Part shown: positions 27,272-36,249 of the stretch, piece after piece
Layout: every line of letters starts with the position of its first letter
Numbering within the stretch: position 1 is the first letter of the stretch
From: Aigarchaeota archaeon
GTDB lineage: Archaea > Thermoproteota > Nitrososphaeria_A > Caldarchaeales > Wolframiiraptoraceae
Assembly (NCBI GenBank): GCA_025058515.1
Contig: JANXDW010000043.1
Location: 1 to 52,926 of the forward strand
Length of the DNA stretch: 52,926 bases
Direction: 5' to 3'
Program-made: the position numbers and the translations under genes
The notes under the pieces: model-generated
What the model was told of the DNA's origin: nothing
Database searches by the model: none
What the model saw: the letters and a program-made list of their open reading frames with translations, nothing else

Positions 27272-27727
27272 TTGACCTCGATGACATCTAAGAAGAAGGT
27301 AAAGCTAGAGTTAACTAACGATGATGGAGATAGACTTATCCTCATTATGGAGGGTAGGATAGACCGGGAGAAGCTTATACAGCTTGCAGATTTCCTTGAA
27401 CTGTATAGTGGACATCAAAATGAGAGTAGTAGCATTAACTTTATTGAGAGTAGTAAACTATCAAAGTTAGCAAGAGTAATTACAAAATATTTCCCATTAA
27501 CCTTCTTCTCTTCAAGAGATGTTGTTGAAGCATATATTGCTGAATACCGTGAACCTTTAAGCCTCTCAACTGCATCAACATATCTCGCAAGACTTGCAGA
27601 TAGAGGATTCTTAGAAAGACATGGAACGGGAAACAATATAAGGTATAAACTAGCCAATATAAGTGGAAATACGCAATATTATCTGAGAACTATACCTGGA
27701 GGATCTTACAATATTACTTCTCCCTAG
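27272..27727 (+). CDS. Winged-helix DNA-binding protein
   Basis: 151 residues. The N-terminal 50 residues form a charged region with strand pattern (KLELTNDDGDRLILIMEGRI), and residues 60-130 form a winged helix. The putative recognition helix lies in LSTASTYLARLADRGFLERHGTGNNIRYKL, as in MarR/PadR-type regulators. No known family. It is probably a transcription regulator, or a subunit using the fold for protein contact. It is co-oriented with its neighbours but separated by more than 60 bases on both sides. Confidence 0.6.
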   Translation: MTSMTSKKKVKLELTNDDGDRLILIMEGRIDREKLIQLADFLELYSGHQNESSSINFIESSKLSKLARVITKYFPLTFFSSRDVVEAYIAEYREPLSLSTASTYLARLADRGFLERHGTGNNIRYKLANISGNTQYYLRTIPGGSYNITSP

Positions 27728-27790
27728 ATTGCTAGAACTTTCTAAATATTAGCTTGTCTACATTTTTGTATAACGTGGAGGGGGAGGATT

Positions 27791-28189
27791 TTGAAAAAGA
27801 AGGTAGTAGATTTTCTTAAAGAGAATGGTTTGAATATTGAGGGAGATGGAGTTTTAGAAGTCTTAATGAAAGGTTCTTCTCTAACAGAACCACAGGCTGA
27901 GACACTATTAATCGAGTATGCTTCTCAGATTAATGGTAAAAAGATAGATACCGAGGTTAAAGCATCTATTAGAGGTGTCTCGAAAGGAGCATATGCTACA
28001 ACGAAAGCTCAAGCAATGAACAATATAAAGAAGAGTATTTACACAATACTACTTTTAAGATATTTAAGAATTTTGAGTGATACAGGTTTATCAAGACTCT
28101 TAGAAGCTGTAGAGAAACTTGGTCGAGGTGATATAGAAGGTGGGTTGGAATTGTTGCAGAGTATAAAGCTCCGTGATATCACAGAATAG
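27791..28189 (+). CDS. Hypothetical helical protein
   Basis: 132 residues with a TTG start preceded by a strong GGGGGAGG ribosome site. It begins MKKKVVDFLKENGLNIEGDG and is mainly helical. The middle holds KASIRGVSKGAYATTKAQAMNNIKKSI, a basic helix that could bind nucleic acid. I do not recognise a family. The stop codon is directly followed by the GTG start of the membrane-anchored winged-helix gene, so the two are translationally coupled and may work together. Confidence 0.6.
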   Translation: MKKKVVDFLKENGLNIEGDGVLEVLMKGSSLTEPQAETLLIEYASQINGKKIDTEVKASIRGVSKGAYATTKAQAMNNIKKSIYTILLLRYLRILSDTGLSRLLEAVEKLGRGDIEGGLELLQSIKLRDITE

Positions 28190-28585
28190 GTGAACAATAT
28201 GGAGCTTGATATCACAACTATTATAACAATCTTTTCAATATTGTTTATAGGTCAGACTATACTCTATACGATCCTCCTCCTTAAATTAAAGAATAGAGTT
28301 GATAAAACTGTGAGCAAATCACAGACATCACAGACTACATCACAACAAGAAGATGAAGTAAAGATAAATGAAAGTATCGTTAAAGCTTTAGAGATCCTTA
28401 CAAAAGGTCCTTTAAGTGCTAGAGAGGTTAGCATTAATCTTGGTTTAAGTAGAGAACATACCGCAAGGCTTTTAAAGAAGATGGTAGAAACAGGGCTAGT
28501 AGTTAGAGAAGGAAAACCCTACAGATATAAGATAACACCTACTGGAGAAGCATTAATAAAGAATAATTTAAAGTATAATAAATGA
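28190..28585 (+). CDS. Membrane-anchored winged-helix protein
   Basis: 131 residues. A single membrane helix occupies about residues 10-30. A Ser/Thr/Gln-rich linker follows (SKSQTSQTTSQQ). The C-terminal 75 residues form a MarR-like winged helix (LTKGPLSAREVSINLGLSREHTARLLKKMVETGLV, then a GKPYRYKITPTGEAL wing). The DNA-binding domain would face the cytoplasm. This is the layout of one-component membrane regulators. It could be released by proteolysis, and two site-2 proteases are encoded nearby, but that link is inference. It is coupled to the gene at 27791 with no gap. Confidence 0.65.
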   Translation: MNNMELDITTIITIFSILFIGQTILYTILLLKLKNRVDKTVSKSQTSQTTSQQEDEVKINESIVKALEILTKGPLSAREVSINLGLSREHTARLLKKMVETGLVVREGKPYRYKITPTGEALIKNNLKYNK

Positions 28586-28672
28586 TTTCTAAAAGAATTA
28601 TAGCTAACTCATAACCACGTTATTGATTAGAAATCTTTCTACTCTTGTATACTGAGTAAATGTTTGTTAGGA

Positions 28673-29248
28673 CTATGTACTCCATCTCTTGAATAGATCG
28701 TGGTCTATCTCGAGTAGATCTAGTATCTTTCCTACTATGAAGTCTACTAAGTCTTCTATCTTCTCTGGCTTATGGTAGAATGCAGGCATAGCTGGAAGTA
28801 TTACTACTCCAAGTTTAGCTAGCTCTAACATATTCCGTAGATGTATAACGTTTAGAGGTGTTTCACGAGGGACTAGTATTAACCTTCTCTTCTCTTTCAA
28901 TGTTACATCCGCCGTCCTCAGTATCAGATTATCTGTGTATCCACTCACTATACCTGCGATAGTCTTCATACTACAAGGTATTATAACCATACCGTCAATC
29001 TTGAAAGACCCACTAGCTAATGGTGCATCTACATCATCTTCACTATAACTATATTTTGCAAGCTTCTCGAAAGACTCTCTAGTAAGATTAAGTTCATACT
29101 GAATTATCTTTTCAGCAACTTTACTCACTACTAAATGTACCTCGATGTCCTTCATTTTCAAAACTTCTAAAAAACGTTTAGCATAGATAACTCCACTTGC
29201 TCCAGTTACCCCAACAGCCAGCCGACCTACTCTCCTAGTACTAGACAT
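28673..29248 (-). CDS. ubiX: Flavin prenyltransferase UbiX/Pad1
   Basis: 191 residues. The N-terminal Rossmann motif is VGVTGASGVIYAKRFLEVL. SGSFKIDGMVIIPCSMKTIAGIVSGYTDNLILRTADVTLKEKRRLILVPRETPL contains the phosphate, FMN and prenyl-binding residues of UbiX. The enzyme makes prenylated FMN for UbiD-type decarboxylases, implying such an enzyme elsewhere in the genome. Length and motifs are complete. Confidence 0.93.
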   Translation of the reverse strand: MSSTRRVGRLAVGVTGASGVIYAKRFLEVLKMKDIEVHLVVSKVAEKIIQYELNLTRESFEKLAKYSYSEDDVDAPLASGSFKIDGMVIIPCSMKTIAGIVSGYTDNLILRTADVTLKEKRRLILVPRETPLNVIHLRNMLELAKLGVVILPAMPAFYHKPEKIEDLVDFIVGKILDLLEIDHDLFKRWST

Positions 29249-29301
29249 ACAATCTAGAGAGAAAATCTTACATTAAAGAGTATTTCTATTAACCGTGTAA
29301 A

Positions 29302-29309
29302 GATATATA
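29302..29309 (+). promoter_or_regulatory. TATA box upstream of candidate small RNA
   Basis: GATATATA lies 25-30 bases before the GC-rich island at 29331. In archaea this places transcription start at about 29331-29334, exactly at its edge. It is not positioned for any neighbouring protein gene, both of which are on the minus strand. Confidence 0.4.
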
Positions 29310-29330
29310 GAGTTTAAGATGATCTAGTGT

Positions 29331-29400
29331 TGGCGATGATGATGGACTCAGGGGATGAGTCTATCTAGAGATGAGTTTAGCCCTGGGGGAGCTGAGCCGA
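29331..29400 (+). ncRNA. Candidate structured small RNA (C/D-box-like)
   Basis: A 70-base island of about 54% GC in a background of about one third GC, with its own TATA box. It carries an exact C box ATGATGA (29336-29342) and a D box CTGA (29392-29395) 60 bases apart. The flanking GGC and GCC can pair as a short terminal stem, which is the layout of a C/D guide RNA. A perfect hairpin (GACTCA and TGAGTC around a GGGGA loop, 29345-29361) is unusual for that class, and internal D'/C' boxes are unclear. A tiny leaderless ORF starting ATGATGATG is a less likely alternative. Confidence 0.42.
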
Positions 29401-29438
29401 AAGAAACAATAATCGATGATAAAGATAGTTGAAAGAAT

Positions 29439-29855
29439 TTAAATTATCTTTATCTCTACTTCTTTAAATCGTTTTCCATCTTTCTCCATTATCCACGCTT
29501 TATACGATATTTCTGGATTAAGAGATATTATTAGGTAGATGTATCCTGGGATAGCTTGCTCCCAGTCTCTCATAGATGGAGACGGCCCTATCCAGATATG
29601 TGAATGATATACTCCTAAAACTTCTAGCCTATTCTTCTCTGCTTCTTTTTCCGCTTCAAGGTAATCTAGAGGATCTACAATGTACCCAACCCTCTTATCA
29701 TATGGATAGATGTTCTTAGCCTTCTTAATCTTCTCAACTATTACTTCATCTCCTACCCTACGTCCAATCAGTAGACCACAACATTCTTCAAAAGAAGCAT
29801 GCGTACAATGATCTAAGATCTCTCTTAGTAAATCATTTCTAAGACTCAATAACAT
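29439..29855 (-). CDS. JAMM/MPN+ metalloprotease
   Basis: 138 residues forming a single MPN domain. The zinc motif is complete: a Glu in SFEECCGLL (E23/E24), then H84-S-H86, x7, S94-x2-D97 (YHSHIWIGPSPSMRD). Archaeal stand-alone JAMM proteins cleave isopeptide bonds of ubiquitin-like SAMP proteins, and bacterial relatives process sulfur carriers. With TtuA (which uses a ubiquitin-like sulfur donor in known systems) and MoeA nearby, a role in ubiquitin-like or sulfur-carrier processing is plausible but unproven. Confidence 0.85.
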   Translation of the reverse strand: MLLSLRNDLLREILDHCTHASFEECCGLLIGRRVGDEVIVEKIKKAKNIYPYDKRVGYIVDPLDYLEAEKEAEKNRLEVLGVYHSHIWIGPSPSMRDWEQAIPGYIYLIISLNPEISYKAWIMEKDGKRFKEVEIKII

Positions 29856-30094
29856 ACTCTACTAGATATTATCCTAATCTTAAATATAGTTATCTTATCA
29901 TTCTACATTTGAGGATGGAGAGTTTTGAAGAGACTGGGATTATATTCAACAAAATATTTGAAGACTATAAGAGGGGAAATTATCATCTTTAACCATGCTC
30001 CTTTTCTAGGATATAAAAAGTCTTCAGTATGATTACACCTCAAACTCACTTGCGTAAGATGGTTAAGTATTAATAAATCTTGAATTTAGAAATT

Positions 30095-31408
30095 ATGATG
30101 TTCAACAAGTCTCTCGAATTCTTTCATTATGTAAAGCCAGAAGATGCTTTAGAGAGAATTTTAACCAGCTCAAATATATATCCTGGAATAGAGGTTGTAG
30201 ATTCTTTAGAATCTCTTGGACGTATTCTTGCTGAAGACGTTATTTCACCTTTCTCTATACCTAGAGAAGATGTAGCTCATTTTGATGGATATGCAGTGAG
30301 AAGCTCTGATACGATAAGCGCTTCTACTACAAATCCTGTAAGACTTAAGGTAGTTGGAAGAGTGGAAGCTATCGTTGAACACGATCTATCTATTGGTGAT
30401 GGAGAAACAGTCTATGTAGTAACAGGTACAAAAATTCCGAAGAACGCTGATGCAGTAATACCTTTAGAGAGAGTTAGAATGAATGGAGAATACATAGAGA
30501 TTATTAAACCTTGTAAAAAAGGAGATAACGTAACCTTCAAAGGGTCAGACATACTTGAGAATGAGGTTATTTTAAGAAGAGGTCATGTTATTCGACCTCA
30601 AGATATCAGGTATCTATTAGAGATAAGGAAGTTCAAGGTCAAAGTATATGCAAAGCCGAGGGTCTCGTTGATAGCTGTAGGCGATGAGCTTACAGAGAAC
30701 TTAGATGAAATAGGTCGCAAGAAACTTGAGACATCTACGAAGCTCGTTGCCAGCTATGTTAAAGAGTTCGGCGGTATGCCTAAGATAATAGGGGTAGTTC
30801 CAGATAATCCTGAACGCATACTAGAAACAGTAAAGAATTCTCTAGATTACAGTGATATCTCTGTAACTATCGGAGGTATCTCACTTGGAGTTAGAGATCT
30901 ATGTTGGAGAACATTATCGAGATGTCTAGAGAGTATTCCAATAGCTAGAGGTTTAAGAATTCAGCCTGGGAGAGCGACGAGTATACTGGTCTTCTCTAAG
31001 AAACCAGTTATAATGCTTCCTGGACACATCCAATCAACTCTTTGTGGAACCATCTACACGTTGATCCCACTGATATACTATATGTCTGGACTCTCACCAA
31101 AAAAGATACTACCAACGATACATGCGAAGATGGATGAAACTCTCATAGTTAAAGAGTATAGATCGTTTAAGAGAATACGTTTTGTAAAGCTGGATAGAGA
31201 TGGAGATACGTTTACCGCTAACCCGATCTTGGGAGATTCATCCATGCTTACCCCAATACTTAAGTCTGATGGATTTATAGAGATACCTGAGGGAGTAGAG
31301 AGAATAGAGAGAGGTTCATGTGTAGATGTGCAGATACTATCCTGGCCACAGTTACTACAAATATTCCTTAGAGATCATGTTCATCAATCAAATGATATAA
31401 CTTATTAG
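30095..31408 (+). CDS. moeA: Molybdopterin molybdenumtransferase MoeA
   Basis: About 437 residues from the ATG at 30095. An upstream in-frame TTG at 30080 is possible, but a TATA-like ATTAATAAA at 30069-30077 puts transcription start at about 30095-30100, favouring a leaderless transcript. Domain landmarks are PREDVAHFDGYAVRS near the N-terminus, VTGTKIPKNADAVIPLE, a VGDEL motif with the Mg-binding region, and GRATSILVFSKKPVIMLPGHIQS. It inserts molybdenum or tungsten into adenylylated molybdopterin, implying Mo or W enzymes in the organism. Confidence 0.93.
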   Translation: MMFNKSLEFFHYVKPEDALERILTSSNIYPGIEVVDSLESLGRILAEDVISPFSIPREDVAHFDGYAVRSSDTISASTTNPVRLKVVGRVEAIVEHDLSIGDGETVYVVTGTKIPKNADAVIPLERVRMNGEYIEIIKPCKKGDNVTFKGSDILENEVILRRGHVIRPQDIRYLLEIRKFKVKVYAKPRVSLIAVGDELTENLDEIGRKKLETSTKLVASYVKEFGGMPKIIGVVPDNPERILETVKNSLDYSDISVTIGGISLGVRDLCWRTLSRCLESIPIARGLRIQPGRATSILVFSKKPVIMLPGHIQSTLCGTIYTLIPLIYYMSGLSPKKILPTIHAKMDETLIVKEYRSFKRIRFVKLDRDGDTFTANPILGDSSMLTPILKSDGFIEIPEGVERIERGSCVDVQILSWPQLLQIFLRDHVHQSNDITY

Positions 31409-31517
31409 GATGGTGATCTTGATGGCTACCAGTCTATACACATACATTAAGATATTTGAAATCTTTATCTATTAATCTACTCTTAATCAAGATGTGGACG
31501 GGTGATGATTGTAGATG

Positions 31518-32999
31518 CTACCACCATCTCTGCATTATTACTTTTCTATCTGTGAAAAAGTCTAAAGCATCTATCTGTCCATGTAATACTCCGTAGAAAC
31601 TCTTCCTCCTCCCTGGGAATGGGAAGAATTGATTAGGTTGAGCAACGGCCATGTTCACAGCAATATTTCCAGCATTCATTCTCCTAGCAAACTCTCTAGC
31701 CCATTTACCACTTGAAGTATATATTGTTCCAGTATTCCCATACTGTCTACTGTTAGCTATCTCAAGCGCCTCCTCAAAGGTTGAAGCTCTTATTATAGGC
31801 ATAACAGGACCAAATACTTCTTCATGAGCTATCTCCATATCAGGAGTAACATTATCGAGAACCGTAGGTCCTAAATAGAATCCTCTCGAATACTTTTCCT
31901 CAACCCTATAACCCTGTCCATCTAAAAGTATCTCTGCTCCTTCTTCTAAAGCTCTATTAATCATCTTTACAACTTTTTCTCGACCTCTTAGAGATGCGAG
32001 AGGACCTATACCAGTCTCATTTAGTAGTTGGTATCCAACCTTAATCTTCTTAACTCTCTCGATAATCAGATGCTTAAACTTCTCATATGCTTCACCTACT
32101 GTAATCAGTAGTCCAGGTGCTAGACATCTCTGCCCAGCCATATCAAAGAAACCGGAGACGATGTTTTCTATTGATGGTTCTGGTACAGCGTCAGGCATAA
32201 GGATTACAGGATTCTTTGCACCAGCTTGACATAAAGCTCTCTTACCTCTTGAGCATGCTGAAGAGTAGATCTTCTCTGCTACTGGAGTAGATCCTACGAA
32301 AGCTACACCTGCAACATCTTTATGATCTATCAAATACTGGCTTGTAGATGCATCTCCATTAACTAGATTCACTACACCATCTGGGTATCCAGCTTCTTTA
32401 AACAATCTCATGAAGAATGTTATGGGAACAGGGTCTAGTTCACTAGGCTTTACTACTACTGTGTTTCCTAGAGTAACCGCCATAGGTATGAACCACATGG
32501 GGATCATTATCGGGAAATTGAATGGAGATATTATCGCGAAGACGCCTATAGGTTCACGGACCATCTCCATATCGATCTCAGGTTCAGCTTTAACTATGTT
32601 CATTATCTTACGTACTGTCATGAATAGATGTGGTATCCCTAAAGCAGAATCTATAGCTTCAATAGTCCTCTGAATCTCCCCTCGACCTTCTCTAACAGTT
32701 TTACCAACATTCTGAGAAATCATAAAGACTAAATCATCTATTCTCTCTTCAATTATGATCTTCAACTTCACTAAATACTGTAGTCTATCGAGTATGGGAA
32801 GGTTAGACCACTTATTAAATGCTTCAAGAGCAGAAGAAACAGCTTTATCAACATCTTCTTTAGAAGAGATTGGGACCTCTGCGATAACCTTTCCTAATCC
32901 AGGGTCGAATGACTGTAGATATCTACTGCTTGAAGCTTCTATATAATTTCCTCCAATATAATTGAGGAGAACTCCATAATTCTCAGAGAAGTATTTCAT
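31518..32999 (-). CDS. mmsA: Aldehyde dehydrogenase, methylmalonate-semialdehyde type
   Basis: 493 residues of the aldehyde dehydrogenase superfamily. The cofactor segment is GVFAIISPFNFPIMIPMWFIP, and the catalytic Cys lies in GQRCLAP. The catalytic Glu of ordinary aldehyde dehydrogenases is replaced in the segment CQAGAKNPVILMPDA, as in CoA-acylating methylmalonate-semialdehyde dehydrogenases. The likely reaction is oxidation of methylmalonate or malonate semialdehyde to propionyl- or acetyl-CoA with NAD+. Branched-chain amino acid breakdown fits the nearby ilvE, though the genes are not adjacent. Confidence 0.85.
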   Translation of the reverse strand: MKYFSENYGVLLNYIGGNYIEASSSRYLQSFDPGLGKVIAEVPISSKEDVDKAVSSALEAFNKWSNLPILDRLQYLVKLKIIIEERIDDLVFMISQNVGKTVREGRGEIQRTIEAIDSALGIPHLFMTVRKIMNIVKAEPEIDMEMVREPIGVFAIISPFNFPIMIPMWFIPMAVTLGNTVVVKPSELDPVPITFFMRLFKEAGYPDGVVNLVNGDASTSQYLIDHKDVAGVAFVGSTPVAEKIYSSACSRGKRALCQAGAKNPVILMPDAVPEPSIENIVSGFFDMAGQRCLAPGLLITVGEAYEKFKHLIIERVKKIKVGYQLLNETGIGPLASLRGREKVVKMINRALEEGAEILLDGQGYRVEEKYSRGFYLGPTVLDNVTPDMEIAHEEVFGPVMPIIRASTFEEALEIANSRQYGNTGTIYTSSGKWAREFARRMNAGNIAVNMAVAQPNQFFPFPGRRKSFYGVLHGQIDALDFFTDRKVIMQRWW

Positions 33000-33273
33000 T
33001 TAACCACCTGAATACTTCTTCAACCCTTAATATGCTAAAATCTTACTTCCAATATAAGCTTTAATTATGAACTATGCGGTTGAATATATCGAGAAGCTTT
33101 ATATATGAAGTCACGTATACGATGAATCCAAGGATCAATTATACCAAGTGTCTCCTCATCATAATCTAGTTTAAATCTCTTTAATAGAGGTATCTCGATT
33201 CTAAGTAGGATTAAGATTGAGTCCTATTGAGAAATACATTTGTAAAACCTATTAGGATGTTTATACTAGGAAG

Positions 33274-33780
33274 GTGTTTGATTTGAGTATTCTAGAGAGA
33301 GCTTATAATCTTGCATTCAAGTACGAAGCCGAGTTTGGAAGTTGTCCTCAAGCTGTATTAAGAGCAATACGTGAAGTCTTCAACATCGATAGAATAGACA
33401 TCGTGATTAAATCTGCTCACAGCTTGGCAGGAGGTCTAGGATTAAGTGGAGACGGTACATGTGGTGCACTTGCTGGAGGAGCCTTGGCTCTAGGATACTT
33501 CTTTGGTAGAAGCATCGAAGACATGGGGAAAGGTAGATTCCTTAAATCCTACTCGAAGGCGAAAGAGCTCCACGATAAATTCGTAAAAGAGTTTGGAAGT
33601 TGTATCTGTAGAGATGTTCAGACAAAGATCTTTGGAAGATCATTTAATCTATGGGATCCTGAAGAATATAGAAAGTTCGAGGAGATGGGTGGTCACAGAG
33701 ATAAGTGTCCAGATGTAACTGGGAAAGTAGCTAAATGGGTTGCAGAAATACTCCTATCTGAAGAAGACGTAAAAATATGA
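33274..33780 (+). CDS. C_GCAxxG_C_C family redox-active protein
   Basis: 168 residues. Conserved Cys are spread as in the C_GCAxxG_C_C family: FGSCPQAVLRAI, then GDGTCGALAGGALALG, then FGSCICRDVQ and DKCPDVTGKVAKW. Members are small helical proteins that bind an iron-sulfur cluster or undergo disulfide chemistry. No reaction is established. A possible electron-transfer partner is not adjacent. The TTG start follows AGGAAGG. Confidence 0.82.
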   Translation: MFDLSILERAYNLAFKYEAEFGSCPQAVLRAIREVFNIDRIDIVIKSAHSLAGGLGLSGDGTCGALAGGALALGYFFGRSIEDMGKGRFLKSYSKAKELHDKFVKEFGSCICRDVQTKIFGRSFNLWDPEEYRKFEEMGGHRDKCPDVTGKVAKWVAEILLSEEDVKI

Positions 33781-33818
33781 GTATGCTCATCATGAATTGC
33801 GAATTTCTAAACCTATCT

Positions 33819-34712
33819 TTAATAAACCTTTACTCCATATGATGGATCTCTCTTAACCTTATCGAATTCTTCTATCAGCTTCTTCGTGATAGGTCCGGGA
33901 ACCCCGTCTCCTATCTTTCTCTTACTTATCTCGATTACTGGAACTAATTCTGCAGCAGTACCCGTTAAGAATACTTCATCAGCCGTATATAGTTCATACG
34001 GTGTAATATCTCTCTCCTCAATTCTGTATCCTATCTTCTTAGCTAACTCTATTACTACAGATCTAGTTATCCCTGGAAGTATTCCAGCAGTCTGCGGAGG
34101 AGTAGATATAACACTATTCTTTACGATGAATAAGTTTGCTGCACTTGCCTCTGATACGAAACCTCTATCATCTAGAAGAATTGCATCATCTACTCCAGCA
34201 TTTATAGCTTCAATCTTTGCTAGTATGCTATTAAGGTAGTTTAATGTTTTAGCTTGGTGGCTCGTGGCATCTACCCGGTCTCTTCTCACTGATGAGATTA
34301 TTAGCTTAACGCCTTTCTCTCTTACTTCTCTACCTAGAAGAGGCTCCATAGGCTGGACAATAATTATTATAGATGGCTTACTACATTTTCTAGGATCTAG
34401 CCCTAAGTCTCCAACACCTCTAGTCACTATGAGTCTAATGTAAGCATCTCTCAGACCGTTCTTCCTAATAGTCTCTAAGACAGTGTTCACCATCTCTTCT
34501 TTCTTCATAGGTACATCGAGCATAATGGATTTAGCTGATTCATATAACCTATCTATATGCTCAACTAGTTTGAAGACTACACCATCGTAACATCTAATTC
34601 CTTCAAATACGCCGTCACCATAGAGAAAACCATGGTCAAATACCGAGACCCTTGCTTGAGATCTTGGAATATACTCTCCATCGACATATACTAAAAACTC
34701 GCCACGAGACAT
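33819..34712 (-). CDS. ilvE: Branched-chain amino acid aminotransferase
   Basis: 297 residues, fold-type IV PLP enzyme. It starts with [33 protein letters not shown], the IlvE N-terminus. The PLP lysine is in [18 protein letters not shown], followed by [16 protein letters not shown] and [14 protein letters not shown]. It transfers amino groups between glutamate and branched-chain keto acids, the last step of Ile, Leu and Val synthesis. D-amino acid transaminases share the fold, but the GYGDGVFEG-type N-terminus and residues fit IlvE. Confidence 0.93.
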   Translation of the reverse strand: MSRGEFLVYVDGEYIPRSQARVSVFDHGFLYGDGVFEGIRCYDGVVFKLVEHIDRLYESAKSIMLDVPMKKEEMVNTVLETIRKNGLRDAYIRLIVTRGVGDLGLDPRKCSKPSIIIIVQPMEPLLGREVREKGVKLIISSVRRDRVDATSHQAKTLNYLNSILAKIEAINAGVDDAILLDDRGFVSEASAANLFIVKNSVISTPPQTAGILPGITRSVVIELAKKIGYRIEERDITPYELYTADEVFLTGTAAELVPVIEISKRKIGDGVPGPITKKLIEEFDKVKRDPSYGVKVY

Positions 34713-34892
34713 CGAATCTAATATAGAAGTAGCACTCTTTAAATCTTAACCCTAAGTATAAGGTATCTAGACAATATTCTATACGCTAAATGTTACTATC
34801 GAGTATATATTCGAGGCTACAGTATTATCTCATTCAAGCCTTAGCTATGGATAAAGTTAAGGGGTAACAAGTACTAAAATTTTAAGGGATAG

Positions 34893-35702
34893 ATGGGTTC
34901 ACGCTACTTTATCGTCTATACAGTACGCAAACCTAAAGCAGTAGAGAAAGCAAGAGAACTGGAGATGATGATAAAGAATAGAGGATTTATAGTTGATTCA
35001 ATGCAGATAGAAGATACTGTTGAAAGAGGTATTCCAGCAGATACGGAAGCGTTAATAGTTTTAGGTGGAGATGGAACATTGTTAAAGAGTGTAAGTATTC
35101 TACCTAGACCGAGTATACCGATACTAACAATAAACTATGGAAGAGGAGGATACTTGATGGAGGTAGAGCCTGAAAGATCTCTAAAAGCTGTTGAAGATGT
35201 TCTAGAAGGAAGATATGAGATAGAGAAAGCCATAATGCTCTCATTCTTGATAGATAGAAAAAAGATAGCTGACGCACTTAATGAAGCATACATCTCCACG
35301 GTTGTCCCCGGTAAGATAATTGAATTTAAAGTTGAGAGGAATGATGTAGAACTGTATAACGGGGTAGGAGATGCATTAATAATCTCAACACCTCTTGGAT
35401 CAACTGCATACGCTTTCTCAGCAGGTGGACCAGCTGTAGACGATCATCTTGAATCAGCAGTCTTGGTACCGGTCTGCCCATTAACCAACATAAGATCAGT
35501 AGTACTCTCCCTTACCAATAATTTTACTATAACAGTTGAATCAAATACCGATATACAGATACTGATAGATGGACATACGCAGCGAACGTTTAAAAAGTAT
35601 GTAAAACTTGAAGTTAGAAAATCTGAGGATTATGTATCATTTATAAGATTCAGAGATGGTGAAAGCTTTGCTAGAAGACTTAAGAAGAGATTTAAATCAT
35701 AG
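34893..35702 (+). CDS. nadK: NAD kinase
   Basis: 269 residues. The Gly-Gly-Asp motif VLGGDGTLLKSVS (about residues 57-69) and the second signature GDALIISTPLGSTAYAFSAGGPAV are both present, as is NINYGRGG-like LTINYGRGGYL. It phosphorylates NAD+ (or NADH) to NADP+. It is followed 37 bases later by nob1 on the same strand, so the two may be co-transcribed. Confidence 0.94.
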   Translation: MGSRYFIVYTVRKPKAVEKARELEMMIKNRGFIVDSMQIEDTVERGIPADTEALIVLGGDGTLLKSVSILPRPSIPILTINYGRGGYLMEVEPERSLKAVEDVLEGRYEIEKAIMLSFLIDRKKIADALNEAYISTVVPGKIIEFKVERNDVELYNGVGDALIISTPLGSTAYAFSAGGPAVDDHLESAVLVPVCPLTNIRSVVLSLTNNFTITVESNTDIQILIDGHTQRTFKKYVKLEVRKSEDYVSFIRFRDGESFARRLKKRFKS

Positions 35703-35739
35703 GTTGATAAATTATCTTGTGAAGTAGGTAAGGTAAAGT

Positions 35740-36249
35740 GTGTTGATCGATTCGAAGAAGAAGATCTACGTTCTCGATGCTTCTGCAATAATATTCGGCT
35801 TCTCATCACTTGAAGAATCACAGATAACGTGTAGAGAAGTATTAAATGAGGTAAAATATGGTGGGGCTGCACCTTATAGAGCTACTGTAATAAGAGAAGG
35901 AGCTGGTCCGAGAGTTATCGATCCTTCAGAAGAGTATATCGAGATGGTTAAGAAGAAGATGGATGAGATCGGTGAACAAGATCTCTCTGAAGCCGATGTT
36001 AAACTCTTAGCGCTTGCTATAGAATTTAAAGAGAAGGGCTGGCGTCCAGTTATAGTATCTGCAGACTACTCTATTCAGAATATAGCTCTAGCATTCGATA
36101 TAGATGTTGAAAAAATAATACATAGAGGTATAAGTAAGAAGATTAGATGGATCTCTTACTGTCCTAGTTGTAGATGGGTGGGCGGAGTTTTTAGAGGAGG
36201 TACATGCCCTAGATGTGGAAATAGGTTGAAAAGAAGATCTAGCGCTTAA
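35740..36249 (+). CDS. nob1: Nob1 rRNA endonuclease (PIN domain + zinc ribbon)
   Basis: 169 residues. The PIN domain starts VLDASAIIFGF (catalytic Asp) and continues with LSEADVKLLALAIEFKE and VSADYSIQNIA, the acidic residues of the nuclease site. The C-terminal zinc ribbon is CPSCRWVGGVFRGGTCPRCG. Nob1 makes the final cut at the 3' end of 16S rRNA during small-subunit maturation. Its last eleven bases overlap the convergent dehydrogenase gene. Confidence 0.93.
   Translation: MLIDSKKKIYVLDASAIIFGFSSLEESQITCREVLNEVKYGGAAPYRATVIREGAGPRVIDPSEEYIEMVKKKMDEIGEQDLSEADVKLLALAIEFKEKGWRPVIVSADYSIQNIALAFDIDVEKIIHRGISKKIRWISYCPSCRWVGGVFRGGTCPRCGNRLKRRSSA

Noticed and set aside
29926-29990. Short ORF upstream of moeA (MESFEETGIIFNKIFEDYKR...)
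   Set aside because: Only about 25 codons, no family, no clear promoter or ribosome site.
34790-34870. Short ORF upstream of NAD kinase
   Set aside because: About 28 codons with no recognisable features.
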